DNA from: Streptomyces sp. CNH099
GTDB lineage: Bacteria; Actinomycetota; Actinomycetes; Streptomycetales; Streptomycetaceae
Length of the DNA: 64,000 nucleotides
Assembly (NCBI GenBank): GCA_000514715.1
Contig: AZWL01000009.1
Coordinates: 124,186-188,185, forward strand
Direction of reading: 5' to 3'
Below, piece after piece: positions 54,001 through 60,996 of this stretch (position 1 is the stretch's first letter; each line of letters opens with the position of its first letter). A model generated the notes under the pieces. The model did not search any database. It was given only the letters and a program-made list of their open reading frames with translations, and was not told the origin of the DNA. A program made the translations under genes and the position numbers.

Positions 54001-56660
54001 GAGGAGGAGCAGGCGGTGTCCACCGCGAGGCTGGGGCCGCGCAGGTCCAGCAGGTACGACAGGCGGTTCGCGGAGATGCTCAGCGCGCTGCCGGTGCCGG
54101 TGTACGGGTCGATCGCGTCGAGGTCGCGCAGCTGGCCGGTGGCGTAGTCGAAGGTGGAGATGCCGACGAACACGCCGGTGGGCGAGCCCGCCAGCCGGTC
54201 GGAGGGCATTCCGGCGTTCTCCAGCGCATCGAACGCGACCTCGGCGAGGAGGCGCTGCTGCGGGTCCATGCGCGTGGCTTCCTGCCGGGAGATGCCGAAG
54301 AAGCCCGCGTCGAACCGGTCGACGCCGTTGAGGAACCCGCCCCAGCGGCTGGTCGTACGGCCGGGGGCGGCGGGGTCGTCGGAGGTGTACAGGTCGGCGT
54401 CCCAGCGGTCCGCGGGGACCTCGGTCACCGCGTCCCGGCCCTCCGTCAGCAGCCGCCAGAAGTCGTCGGGGCCTTGGACGCCGCCGGGAAACCGGCAGCC
54501 GATGCCGACGATCGCGACGGGGTCGGGCGCAGTGGCCGGGTGCGCGCCGGTTCCGGGGCGGGCGACGGGCCGGGGGTCCGCCGCGGCCGGTGCCGCGGGG
54601 AGCGCCGCCGGGGCGTCGCCGGCCAGGTGCTCGGCGAGCCCGGCGGGGGTGGGGTGTTCCCACACCACCGTCGGTGCGAGCGGTGCACCGAGCCGCTGTT
54701 CGAGGTCGCCGACCATGGTGACCATGTCGACAGACCGCAGTCCGTACCCGGCGAACGGCAGCCCGGGGTCGACGTCTTCGGCCCGGCCGCCGGTGGCGGC
54801 GGCGAGCATCTCCCGCAGCCACTGCTCGATCTCGGCCACGCCCGGGGCGGCCCGGCCGGGGCCGTTCGCACCGGCCGGACCGGTCGGGGGCCCGGACGTG
54901 TCCGCCCGGCCGTCCCGGTCCTCTTCGTCCGCCCGCCACCGGGACAGCGGATTCAGGGTCCCGTCGAGCACGGCGTCCAGGCATGCCCGGCGCTGGAGCT
55001 TCCCGCTGGATGTCTTCGGTACGGTGCCGGGGCGCGCCAGCGCCACGAGGAACGCCTGCAGGCCGTGCTCGCGGGCGATCTCGGCGCGGATGCCGGCGAT
55101 GATCCGGGCCCGGTCCTCCGGTGAGCGGCTCCCCCGGTACTCCTGGACGACGATGAGGCGCTCCTCGCCGTCGATCTCCCGGGCCCCCGCCACGCCGCAG
55201 CCCGACCGCAGGCCGTCGTCTACCTCCTCGACGGTGCGTTCGATGTCGTGCGGGTAGTGGTTGCGGCCCGCCACGATGATGACGTCCTTGATGCGGCCGG
55301 TGACGTAGATCTGGCCGCCGTCGGTGAAGCCCAGGTCGCCGGTGCGCAGGAACGGGCCCTCGCCGCTGCCGGCGAGCCGGGCGCCGAAGGTTTCCCCGGT
55401 CTCCCGCGTACGCCGCCAGTAGCCGACGGCGACGCTCCGGCCGGCGACCCACAGCTCCCCGATCCGGCCGTCGGGCAGCGCGGCGCAGGTCTCCGGGTCC
55501 ACCGCGACGACCCGCTGGTCGGGCAGCGAGGTGCCGCAGCCCGGCAGTGTCCGGGCGGCCTCGCCGGGTCCGGCGTCCTCGGCCGTACCGGAGAGCAGTC
55601 CGCTCACCCGCAGCGTTCTGCTGGGCGGTTCGGCGCGGGGGTCGCCGGTGGAGACGAGCAGGGTGCCCTCGGCCAGGCCGTAGGAGGGGGCGTGCACCGA
55701 CGGCCGGAAACCGCAGTCGGCGAACGTGCGGGAGAAGCACTCCATGGTCTGCTGCCGGACCGGCTCGGCGCCGTTCGCGGCGATGCGCCAGGTGCTCAGG
55801 TCCAGGGTGCCCCGCTCCTCCTCGGTCACCTTCCGGACGGCGAGGTCGTACGCGAAGTTGGGCGCCGCGCACGCGGTGCCGCCGGCGTCCGAGATCGCCC
55901 GCAGCCAGCGCAGCGGGCGCTTGAGGAAGGAGAACGGCGACATGAACGTGACCGGGAAACCCGCGTAGGCGGGGGTGAGCAGACCGAAGATCAGCCCCAT
56001 GTCGTGGAACGGCGGCAGCCAGTTGACCATGTGCTGGTCGGGATCGTCGGCGAAGAACCGGCGGTTCATCCCCGCGATGTTGTGCAGCAGGTTGCCGTGG
56101 CTGACCATGACGCCCTTGGGGCGGCTGGTCGACCCCGAGGTGTACTGCAGGAAGGCGATGTCGTCGCGGACCGATCCGGGGTGGCGCCAGCCGTCGGCGG
56201 CGGCCGGGTCGAGGTCGTCGACGGTCAGCCAGGCGATGTCTCGCAGCGCGGGGGCGTGTTCGGCGAAGCGGTCGGCCAGGGCGACGGTCTCGGCCGGAGC
56301 AAGGATCACTCCGGGGTCGGCGTCCTCGATGACCCCGGTCAGCCTCGGCAGGGTGCGCATCAGGAACGCCGGGTCGGGCGGGTATACGGGCACCGCGAGG
56401 ACGCCGGCGTACAGACAGGCGAAGAAGGAGGTCACGTAGTCCAGTCCGGCCGGGCACATGATCAGCGCCCGCTCCCCGGCCGGGACGCGCTCCCGGAGCG
56501 CCGCGGCGATCGTACGGGCCCGCAGGTCGAACGCCGCGTTGGTGACGGCCTCCGGCTCGCCCTCGCCGTCCGCGAGGAACCGGAAGGTCTGTCGGTCCGG
56601 GAACTCCCCGAAGACCGTACGGAAATGGTCGACCAGCGACTCCGAATCGCGTACTCGCAT
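48006..56660 (-). CDS. PKS-A: FAAL-ACP loading unit and one fully reducing module
   Basis: 2884 residues from ATG 56660. Approximate domains: fatty-acyl-AMP ligase 1-575 (TSGSTSRPKG, PNFAYDLAVRK, YGLAEGTLL), ACP 608-682 (GLRSVDM), KS 712-1140 (DTACSSS), AT 1235-1545 (GHSVGE), DH 1600-1890 (HRVGGSPALP and DSALQ, both intact), ER 2170-2475 (HSATGGVGLAALQ), KR 2485-2690 (GGLGALG), ACP 2745-2825 (GFDSLL), and a short helical tail. The FAAL activates a free fatty acid as acyl-AMP and loads the first ACP. The AT loop VDFASHC is closest to the methylmalonyl form YASH. In the KR the YxxxN motif reads YAAAG, so the usual Asn is missing; full reduction is therefore not certain. It is the first gene of the assembly line. 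Confidence 0.94.
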   Translation of the reverse strand: MRVRDSESLVDHFRTVFGEFPDRQTFRFLADGEGEPEAVTNAAFDLRARTIAAALRERVPAGERALIMCPAGLDYVTSFFACLYAGVLAVPVYPPDPAFLMRTLPRLTGVIEDADPGVILAPAETVALADRFAEHAPALRDIAWLTVDDLDPAAADGWRHPGSVRDDIAFLQYTSGSTSRPKGVMVSHGNLLHNIAGMNRRFFADDPDQHMVNWLPPFHDMGLIFGLLTPAYAGFPVTFMSPFSFLKRPLRWLRAISDAGGTACAAPNFAYDLAVRKVTEEERGTLDLSTWRIAANGAEPVRQQTMECFSRTFADCGFRPSVHAPSYGLAEGTLLVSTGDPRAEPPSRTLRVSGLLSGTAEDAGPGEAARTLPGCGTSLPDQRVVAVDPETCAALPDGRIGELWVAGRSVAVGYWRRTRETGETFGARLAGSGEGPFLRTGDLGFTDGGQIYVTGRIKDVIIVAGRNHYPHDIERTVEEVDDGLRSGCGVAGAREIDGEERLIVVQEYRGSRSPEDRARIIAGIRAEIAREHGLQAFLVALARPGTVPKTSSGKLQRRACLDAVLDGTLNPLSRWRADEEDRDGRADTSGPPTGPAGANGPGRAAPGVAEIEQWLREMLAAATGGRAEDVDPGLPFAGYGLRSVDMVTMVGDLEQRLGAPLAPTVVWEHPTPAGLAEHLAGDAPAALPAAPAAADPRPVARPGTGAHPATAPDPVAIVGIGCRFPGGVQGPDDFWRLLTEGRDAVTEVPADRWDADLYTSDDPAAPGRTTSRWGGFLNGVDRFDAGFFGISRQEATRMDPQQRLLAEVAFDALENAGMPSDRLAGSPTGVFVGISTFDYATGQLRDLDAIDPYTGTGSALSISANRLSYLLDLRGPSLAVDTACSSSLVAVLQACRSLRTGECDMALAGGVNLVLSPAFAINFSKAGAMSADGRCKPFDSGADGYVRSEGAGVVVLKPLSRALADGDPVLAVIRGGAVNQDGASNGLMAPNPQAQEAVLRAAHGNAGVRGADIGYVEAHGTGTALGDPIEAKALGAVLGEGRDPARPCLIGSVKSNLGHMEAAAGIGGLIKAALAVWHRTVPATLHYREPNPHIPFDTLALRVADTLQPWPAGEEGLALAGVSSFGFGGTNAHLVLEQPPASDPAPRPAPADDTVLLTVSARDEHALRDLAAAYADRLAAVPAPALGDFATAAAVRRAHHEHRLACTGSSAEELRTGLAAFASGAEAPGVSSGIRRVGWRPKPVFVFSGQGPRWWPLAGDLLAGEPVFRAVVERCDALLRRRTDWSLLDQLTADPARSRLQDTAVGQPALTAVQIALAALWRSWGVEPAAVVGHSVGEIAAAHLSGAITLEDALVIALHRGTALHSASGRGRMAVVGAGLERAREILAERRPGQVWIAAGNSPGSTVFSGESTALETLAGALQEEGLYCRILESVDFASHCPLMDPVAQELWRLLADLQPRTGTLPMISTVTGEQVDGDRLHAEYWASNLTRPVLFDTAVTALAESGHDVFVEMSPHPMLTDAVAERLSSYGHTAAVSSLRGDRPGRATVRAELGRLYTSGYPVDWTRVYGPAVPMADLPTYPWQRTRFWYAEQTRYRPERHGHPLLRTPVRSALPPHAAHWTAPVALDDFGYLTDHRVGGSPALPGALVLDAALAAAREHLGGPAALADVHFTRLTVVPEHAEDATLQLVLVPETADNGSLRLFTRATADDEWTEAAHGAFHRAVPAPGGEPLAAVRDRCTTAVDTDAHYAALHRAGLAYGPAFQGVAELWCRPGEAVARLSERAALTADRGEHPVHPAVLDSALQTLMAALPSRTGPDDTVTDTYLPVRVGGFALFADRAEPGWAHAVVAAPEPGAEEITDATVVLYDASGAPVGEVTGIALKRLDGGTAKEPLADALYDIAWRQAPAGAGADAERGTWLVFADAGGTCDALVTGLRARGGTCVTVTSGPGYGTTAPDRYVLDPARREDVAALLADLAAAGIRPDGIVHAWALDAALTDDDTPDRLLAVQDAATLPALHLVQEVTLAGQDPAPRLVLLTRGAQQADAVDEPSVGQAPLWGLARVIGVEHAELRTTVVDLDPARPDGEADMLLAEVLRAGDDGQVALRRGRRLTPALQRWTPVDADPDTRPAWAFDAARDGNHRLLAARPGRLTSLGATRWHRTPPEAGQVEIEVAAAGLNFSDVMKALETYPGAEGVVALGAECAGRVVAVGEGVTRHRVGDRVMAVGAHSMAAFTTVGEELVAPAPPALGEDEAAAVPIAFLTAVHALERLARLRKGETVLVHSATGGVGLAALQVARRRGARVYATAGTEEKRALLRGLGVEHAMDSRTLAFADEIAERTGGRGVDVVLNSATGEALVRSLRLLAPGGRFVEIGKRDVYGNSHIGLELFKDNRALFAVDLERTIRERPEEIADLFADIARGFDSGDFTPLPVTTHPFADAPAAFTAMAQARHTGKLVLRPDARERVGPAPGAAPVRPDGTYLITGGLGALGLETARYLAGQGARHLVLVGRSAPSEAAELVVAELRERAEVAVVSADVSDRGGIDEVLARADATMPPLAGVVHAAGILDDGLLTGLDRDRFRSVAGPKSTAAWHLHQATSDRALDFFVMYSSAAAVLGSASQGNYAAAGALLDALAHHRRARGLPALSIDWGPWSEIGLAARPDRGGVLAARGIESISPGDGIATLDRLLRADAAQVCVLPLDRDKLRAHPAGGLLGTVLEDTPGDSSGRPSTSEVRRRLLAVEPGRRRRAVLTEHCRAVAARVVGAEPAGIDTSAPMNSMGFDSLLSLELRNSLVSSLRVQLPSTIAWRFPTIDALVPYLAERMDVELEPDGTAAAGPGEKTASGPPGPAPPDLDAMSAAELEALLLAKTKQIDEGGSR

Positions 56661-56928
56661 CCGACTGCCCTCTCGCGTGCTCGACTCAGGCGCGCCTCCC
56701 CGCGGACCGGGTCCGGGGGCAAGTGGCGCGAAATCACCGCGCGCCCGCATCCTTCCGAAAAGAGCGAGCACGACCCGAAGCATCAACCCGCCGCATATTC
56801 AACGGGCAGTGAACTAAATCCGGCCAGCCGGTCGGCGCATTTCCCAAGCAGCTCTCCTACCGGCGAGTCAGCTTCCTCGAAGCCCGGCGCGTCGTCAAGA
56901 AATGGAAGCCGCGGCCGCCGCCGGCGGT

Positions 56929-56957
56929 GTTCAACTGCCTTTCCCGGTCAGTTGAAC
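56929..56957. promoter_or_regulatory. StrR-type regulator site between PKS-A and CCR
   Basis: GTTCAACTG, 11 bases, CAGTTGAAC: a perfect interrupted palindrome whose arms in fact extend to 13 bp (56925-56937 and 56949-56961). It differs from the StrR consensus GTTCGACTG(N11)CAGTCGAAC by one symmetric transition per arm. It lies 269 bases upstream of PKS-A and 226 upstream of CCR, so it may control both directions. Confidence 0.85.
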
Positions 56958-57009
56958 ACCGCGGGGACCCGCGGTACGCCGGTCCCCGACACCGGTCCGG
57001 CCGTACGGC

Positions 57010-57039
57010 TGGACTGCGCTGTCCGCCGGGTGCCAGCAT
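57010..57039 (+). promoter_or_regulatory. Promoter of the CCR gene
   Basis: TGGACT (57010-57015), 18 bases, CAGCAT (57034-57039), 52 bases downstream of the StrR-type site and 143 bases before the CCR start. It is the same hexamer pair and spacing as the NRPS-E promoter; the shared core is GGTGCCAGCATG (57029-57040). Confidence 0.68.
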
Positions 57040-57182
57040 GAACCGTGCGCCTGCCCCGACAATTCGGCAGGGCGGCAGCGAAACGGACATCCGTAGCGGC
57101 TCGAATACCTTCCCACGGAAAAACCTCGCATCACCCGCGTTCTGCGGTGCTCGCGGAATGAGCTGGAAAGAGGGCTGGAGTC

Positions 57183-58532
57183 ATGCAAGAGATCCTTGAT
57201 GCGATCATCGCGGGCGCGTCCGGCGAAGTGAGACGCCTCCCGGTCCCCGACTGCTACCGGGGCGTCACCCTGCACGCCGACGAGGTCGCGATGTTCGACG
57301 GAGTGGCGAGCCGCGACAAGGATCCCCGCAAGTCCCTCCACCTGGATCAGGTGGCGACGCCGGAGCCGGCCGCCGGTGAGGTGCTGGTCGCGGTGATGGC
57401 CAGCGGGATCAACCACAACACGGTGTGGTCGTCGATCTTCGAACCGCTGCCGACCTTCGGGTTCCTGTCCCGCTACGGCAAGGCGTCCCCGCAGGGTGCG
57501 CGGCACGACCTGCCGTACCACGTCCTCGGTTCGGACCTCGCCGGCGTGGTTGTGCGCTGCGGCGAGGGGGTGACACCGTGGCGGCCCGGGGACGAGGTGG
57601 TGGCTCACTGCCTCTCCGTCGAGCTGCACCATCCCGACGGGCACGCGGACACCATGCTCGACCCGGAGCAGCGGATCTGGGGGTTCGAGACGAACTTCGG
57701 CGGGCTCGCCGAGCTGGCGCTGGTCAAGGCCAACCAGCTCATGCCCAAGCCCGGGCACCTGACCTGGGAGGAGGCCGCCGCCTCCGGGCTGGTGAACTCC
57801 ACCGCGTACCGGCAGCTGGTGTCGGCCAACGGCGCGCGGCTCAAGCAGGGTGACACCGTGCTGATCTGGGGCGCCTCCGGCGGGCTCGGCTCGTACGCCA
57901 CGCAATTGGTACTCAACGGCGGGGCGACGCCGGTGTGCGTGGTCTCCAGCCCGGAGAAGGCCGAGGTGTGCCGCCGGATCGGCGCGGAGCTGATCATCGA
58001 CCGGGCGGCGGAGGGCTACCGGTTCTGGAAGGACGAGCACACGCAGGACCAGCGCGAGTGGCGCCGGTTCGGCGCCCGGGTCAGGGAGCTGACCGGCGGC
58101 CAGGACCCGGACATCGTGTTCGAGCATCCGGGGCGGGAGACCTTCGGCGCCAGCGTGTACGTGGCGCGCCGCGGCGGCACGATCGTCAGCTGCGCCTCCA
58201 CCTCGGGATTCGAGCATACGTACGACAACCGCTACCTGTGGATGCACCTCAAACGGATTGTCGGGACGCACTTCGCCAACTACCGCGAGGCGTGGGAGGC
58301 CAACCGGCTCATCGCCCAGGGACGGATTCACCCCACGCTGTCGGAGGTGGTGCCGCTGGAGCAGACGGCGCACGCTGTGCACCTCGTACACCGCAACCTG
58401 CACCAGGGCAAGGTCGGCGTGCTGTGCCTGGCCCCCCGGGAAGGACTGGGGGTCAGGGCCCCGGAGTTGCGCGCACGCCACGAGACGGCGATCAACAGAT
58501 TCCGCAGCGGGCGGGTTCCGGCGGGCGACTGA
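57183..58532 (+). CDS. ccr: Crotonyl-CoA carboxylase/reductase (alkylmalonyl-CoA supply)
   Basis: 449 residues of the medium-chain dehydrogenase superfamily, CCR branch. It reductively carboxylates 2-enoyl-CoA with NADPH and CO2 to ethylmalonyl- or longer alkylmalonyl-CoA. CCR features: NHNTVW (CO2-pocket Asn), WGFETNFGG (the Phe-Glu pair), the dinucleotide motif WGASGGLGSYATQL, and GTHFANYREAW (the pocket His). All four CO2-contact residues known for CCRs are thus present. It stands alone on the plus strand, divergent from PKS-A, behind a StrR-type site. It most likely supplies the extender for the xAGH AT of PKS-B. The chain length accepted cannot be judged from sequence alone. Confidence 0.93.
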   Translation: MQEILDAIIAGASGEVRRLPVPDCYRGVTLHADEVAMFDGVASRDKDPRKSLHLDQVATPEPAAGEVLVAVMASGINHNTVWSSIFEPLPTFGFLSRYGKASPQGARHDLPYHVLGSDLAGVVVRCGEGVTPWRPGDEVVAHCLSVELHHPDGHADTMLDPEQRIWGFETNFGGLAELALVKANQLMPKPGHLTWEEAAASGLVNSTAYRQLVSANGARLKQGDTVLIWGASGGLGSYATQLVLNGGATPVCVVSSPEKAEVCRRIGAELIIDRAAEGYRFWKDEHTQDQREWRRFGARVRELTGGQDPDIVFEHPGRETFGASVYVARRGGTIVSCASTSGFEHTYDNRYLWMHLKRIVGTHFANYREAWEANRLIAQGRIHPTLSEVVPLEQTAHAVHLVHRNLHQGKVGVLCLAPREGLGVRAPELRARHETAINRFRSGRVPAGD

Positions 58533-58556
58533 GGCGGGTCCGGCGGGCGGTACGCC

Positions 58557-58597
58557 GGCGGGGGCAGGCCCGCGCCGCACGCGGACCCGCCCCCGCC
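58557..58597. terminator. Hairpin between convergent CCR and MbtH genes
   Basis: GGCGGGGGCAGGCCCGCG (58557-58574) pairs with CGCGGACCCGCCCCCGCC (58580-58597), 18 bp with two mismatches and a 5-base loop, between two converging stops. Confidence 0.65.
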
Positions 58598-58617
58598 GCC
58601 TGTCCGTCCCGGCCAGG

Positions 58618-58839
58618 TCACCGCCCGTCGAGGGCGGCTGCCTGCGTTCTGGGCCGCATGTCGGTCCAGTGTCCCTCGACGTACTGCACGCACCGCGTCC
58701 GTTCCGCCGGGCCGTGCACCGACTCCCAGCCGGCGGGCACGTCGGTGCCCGCCGGCCAGAGGGAGTACCGGCCCTCGGAATTGACCAGCACGCGGTACTG
58801 CGCGCCGGGATCGTCGAACGGGTCGACCGTGTCCGTCAT
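58618..58839 (-). CDS. MbtH-like NRPS chaperone
   Basis: 73 residues. The family hallmarks NSEGRYSLWPAGTDVPAGWE and the C-terminal tryptophan segment (VEGHWTDMRP) are complete. MbtH-like proteins bind A domains and are often required for their folding or activity; here NRPS-C and NRPS-E are the clients available. It follows the StrR-family regulator by 22 bases in one operon, so chaperone and activator are produced together, apart from the synthetase operons. Confidence 0.95.
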   Translation of the reverse strand: MTDTVDPFDDPGAQYRVLVNSEGRYSLWPAGTDVPAGWESVHGPAERTRCVQYVEGHWTDMRPRTQAAALDGR

Positions 58840-58861
58840 GGCCTCAAGTCCTCTCGTGGTT

Positions 58862-59917
58862 TCAGGCGCCCGGGGACAGCCGCCGGAGGTCGCCGGCGTC
58901 CGGCGCCGCGTCCTCGGTCCGGGCTTGGACGTGGGCCTGGGCCTTGTCCACCCGGACCTCGGCGGCGAACTTCAGCCAGCGGGCGGCGGCCAGTTGGGCG
59001 GCGTGCACCACGTCGACCGCGCGGTGCGCGGGGACGCCCGCCACCAGATCGCGCCACTGGTCGTCCTGAAGCTGCTGCGAGAGCAGCAGGTGGATCAGCG
59101 TCCGCCCGTTCTGCGACATGCGCAGCGAGGGGTCGCGACGCATCCTGGCCAGCACGTTCTCGTAGCTCACCGCTGCCGGGGCGGGCAGGGACCCGGGCGC
59201 CGGAGCCGTCGGCCCCGGCCCGGCCGCCGGGGCGCAGTCCGGCTCGGCCGCCCGCAGCTTGGGAGGCACCGGGTCCAGCCCCATGCGCATGCGGTTGCGC
59301 ACGTCGCGGGCGGTGGCCAGGGCGACCCCCGCCCTGCTGGCAATCTCCCGCAACGAGGCGGTGGGGGACTCGGTGATGACCTGGCTGGCGGCGATACGAC
59401 CGGAGCTGCTGTTCAACGGGCGGGCACGGCCGTCCCGGCCGACGCGAAGGGACAGGTGGGCCGCCGCCGGCACGTCGACGGCGCCGCGCAGCGTGCCCAC
59501 CGCCCCCGGGGACAGCCCCGTGAGGGAGGCTATCCGCCGGTCCGACCAGTGCGGATGGCTCTCGATGATGCGCCGCGCCGCGGCGTTGCGGTCCTTCCGG
59601 GACAACGGCAGCCCGTGCTTGGCGTTGAGCTCCACGGCGAGCACGAAGGCGTCCTCCGCCGTGCCCTCCACGAACCGGCCTTCGATGTACCGGTCGCCGC
59701 GCAGGCTCGCGGCGCGCAACCGGTGCATGCCGTCCACGACCCGCATCGTCGAGCGGTTGACGACGATGGGCGGCAGGGGGGCTTCCGACTCGGCAAGGGT
59801 CCGTGCGTGCTCTTCGCTCTCGCCGGCCAACCGCGGCGAGTCGGCCGACAATAGGGAACTGATGAGAAACGAGCGGGTATCGCGGGAGACAAGTCTCGTA
59901 TGCAAATTATCGGACAC
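58862..59917 (-). CDS. StrR-family pathway-specific activator (ParB-like fold)
   Basis: 351 residues from GTG 59917, which has a good AGAGGGG site; an in-frame ATG 59974 would add 19 basic residues but has no close ribosome site. The N-terminal ParB/Srx-like region (SLLSADSPRLAGESEEHARTL, PPIVVNRSTMRVVDGMHRLRA) and the central HTH (WSDRRIASLTGLSPGAVGTLR; RPLNSSSGRIAASQVI) are those of StrR, Bbr and Tei15*-type activators, not of chromosome-partitioning ParB. A Pro/Ala linker and a C-terminal helical domain follow. Two StrR-like sites in front of the structural operons are its probable targets. No such site is visible before this gene itself. Confidence 0.93.
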   Translation of the reverse strand: MSDNLHTRLVSRDTRSFLISSLLSADSPRLAGESEEHARTLAESEAPLPPIVVNRSTMRVVDGMHRLRAASLRGDRYIEGRFVEGTAEDAFVLAVELNAKHGLPLSRKDRNAAARRIIESHPHWSDRRIASLTGLSPGAVGTLRGAVDVPAAAHLSLRVGRDGRARPLNSSSGRIAASQVITESPTASLREIASRAGVALATARDVRNRMRMGLDPVPPKLRAAEPDCAPAAGPGPTAPAPGSLPAPAAVSYENVLARMRRDPSLRMSQNGRTLIHLLLSQQLQDDQWRDLVAGVPAHRAVDVVHAAQLAAARWLKFAAEVRVDKAQAHVQARTEDAAPDAGDLRRLSPGA

Positions 59918-59974
59918 GTAACCCCTCTTCGTACGTGCGCGAGGACGACGTAAAGGACGTTCCGGCGCGCTCAT

Positions 59975-60420
59975 GAACTGGCAGGATTCCTTACCACCGC
60001 GAATGTCCTGAGACCCTCCTTCACCCAGACCGCATGCACATCCATGCATACAGCCCTCGAACCACCTGCGCCCGTAGCGCGAGGTTCGGAGCTTGCCCTG
60101 TTTACGAGCGTTTACACGGTAGGCAGCGACAGATCGCCAGGAACGTCAAGCACAAGGGGGCGACCTGCCCCGAAGAACACACGGAACATTCTGAAGCCGT
60201 CACCGCGGAACGTCGCGCGGGGTTCGCGAGGCAAATATCTGCCATCCCCTTCAAATGCTTCCTGCAAAATTCTGGCAATGTTCACAACGAACGCCGGTCC
60301 CGCCGAAACGGCAAGCAGGGAACGGGACGGCTCCGGCTTCCGCCGCTGTCGGCGCCGTAGTCGTCGCCCTCGGTGCGGCTGCCGGGCGGGGGCCGTCTGG
60401 CCCACTCCGCCCAGCCGGCG
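59975..60420. other. Gene-free leader of the strR-like gene
   Basis: About 450 bases with locally lower GC and no supportable gene. Visible structure: a GTTTAC direct repeat at 60100 and 60110 (one helical turn apart) and an interrupted repeat CGAACC (60058-60063)/GGTTCG (60083-60088). Either could be a control site for the activator gene. No StrR-type site is present. Confidence 0.45.
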
Positions 60421-60790
60421 AGCGCCTCGTCGCGCCGGTGGTGAACCACGCGGGTGTCATCGTCCAGGGGCCACTGGAGCTGGTGCCGGCGGCGGAGCCG
60501 CAGCGGCAGTACGCGGTCGACACCTTCGGTCCGGCCTACGTCACCCAGCCCTGCTGCGCTGCTGCGCGCCTGCGGCGGGCGGCTGGTCAGCGTCAGCGCA
60601 CGCTCCGCCGGGTCGCGATGCCGCTCTTCGACGCGCTCTCCGGCAGCAAGGCGGCGCTCGCCTCGTTCTCCGACGTGCTGCGGCTGGAGCCGGCGGCCCG
60701 GCGGATTCCGGTGGTGATCGTCGAGTCCGGCGGCACCGGAACCCGGTTCTTCACCAAGACGGCAAAGCCGGGCCAGACGTCGGGCCGGGG
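60420..60790 (+). pseudogene. Remnant of a short-chain dehydrogenase
   Basis: Fragments of a classical SDR survive in order: PVVNHAGVIVQGPLELVP and YAVDTFGPAYVTQ, then, one frame over, ALLRACGGRLVSVSARSAG, then back in the first frame RVAMPLFDALSGSKAALASF, SDVLRLE and RIPVVIVESGGTGTRFFTKT. The middle piece is readable only in the +1 frame, so at least two frameshifts have occurred. The YxxxK tyrosine is Leu (ALSGSK) and the N-terminal Rossmann half is missing. It marks the right-hand edge of the biosynthetic cluster and may be a scar of rearrangement. Arg/Gly-rich sequence beyond 60790 shows no homology. Confidence 0.75.
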
Positions 60791-60996
60791 ACGGGGACGG
60801 GGGCACCGACGCCGGCCCGGCGCGGGGGCGCGCGCCCGGCCGGCGCGGGGGCGCCCCCGGAGGGTGGGACGTCGCAGGTGGCGGGGTGTCGGAGGGACGG
60901 CCGGGGCCCCGCCGTTCGGGCCGGCCCTGGCGGACCGGGCGGTCCGCCGACCGGGCCCTCCACCATTCGCCGGCCGGCGGAGTGCGGTGCCGGGCG

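Larger units (their letters stand above)
56661..57182. promoter_or_regulatory. 522-base divergent control region between PKS-A and CCR
   Basis: No gene is visible. It holds the StrR-type site (56929-56957), the rightward CCR promoter (57010-57039) and, towards PKS-A, an AT-richer stretch around 56760-56850. I could not find a copy of the TGGACT-N18-CAGCAT promoter facing PKS-A; CTGACT at 56871-56866 on the minus strand is the nearest -35-like element but has no matching -10. Confidence 0.6.

Noticed and set aside
48381..55124. A 2247-codon open frame opposite PKS-A, and similar very long antisense frames opposite aceE, NRPS-E and PKS-D
   Set aside because: They are mirror frames created by GC-rich codon bias; the translations are low-complexity Arg/Gly/Pro/Val-rich and show no family motif.
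56842..56871. CTGACT-N18-TTGGGA as the PKS-A promoter
   Set aside because: The -10 hexamer does not fit a Streptomyces housekeeping promoter and differs from the CAGCAT seen in the other two cluster promoters.
58862..59917. The ParB-like gene as a plasmid or chromosome partition protein
   Set aside because: No parA partner or parS-like site is present. The sequence follows StrR-type activators, and the cluster carries matching StrR-type operators.
60058..60088. CGAACC/GGTTCG interrupted repeat as a third StrR-type site
   Set aside because: The arms are only 6 bp, the order is inverted relative to GTTC...GAAC, and the spacing is 19 bases instead of 11.
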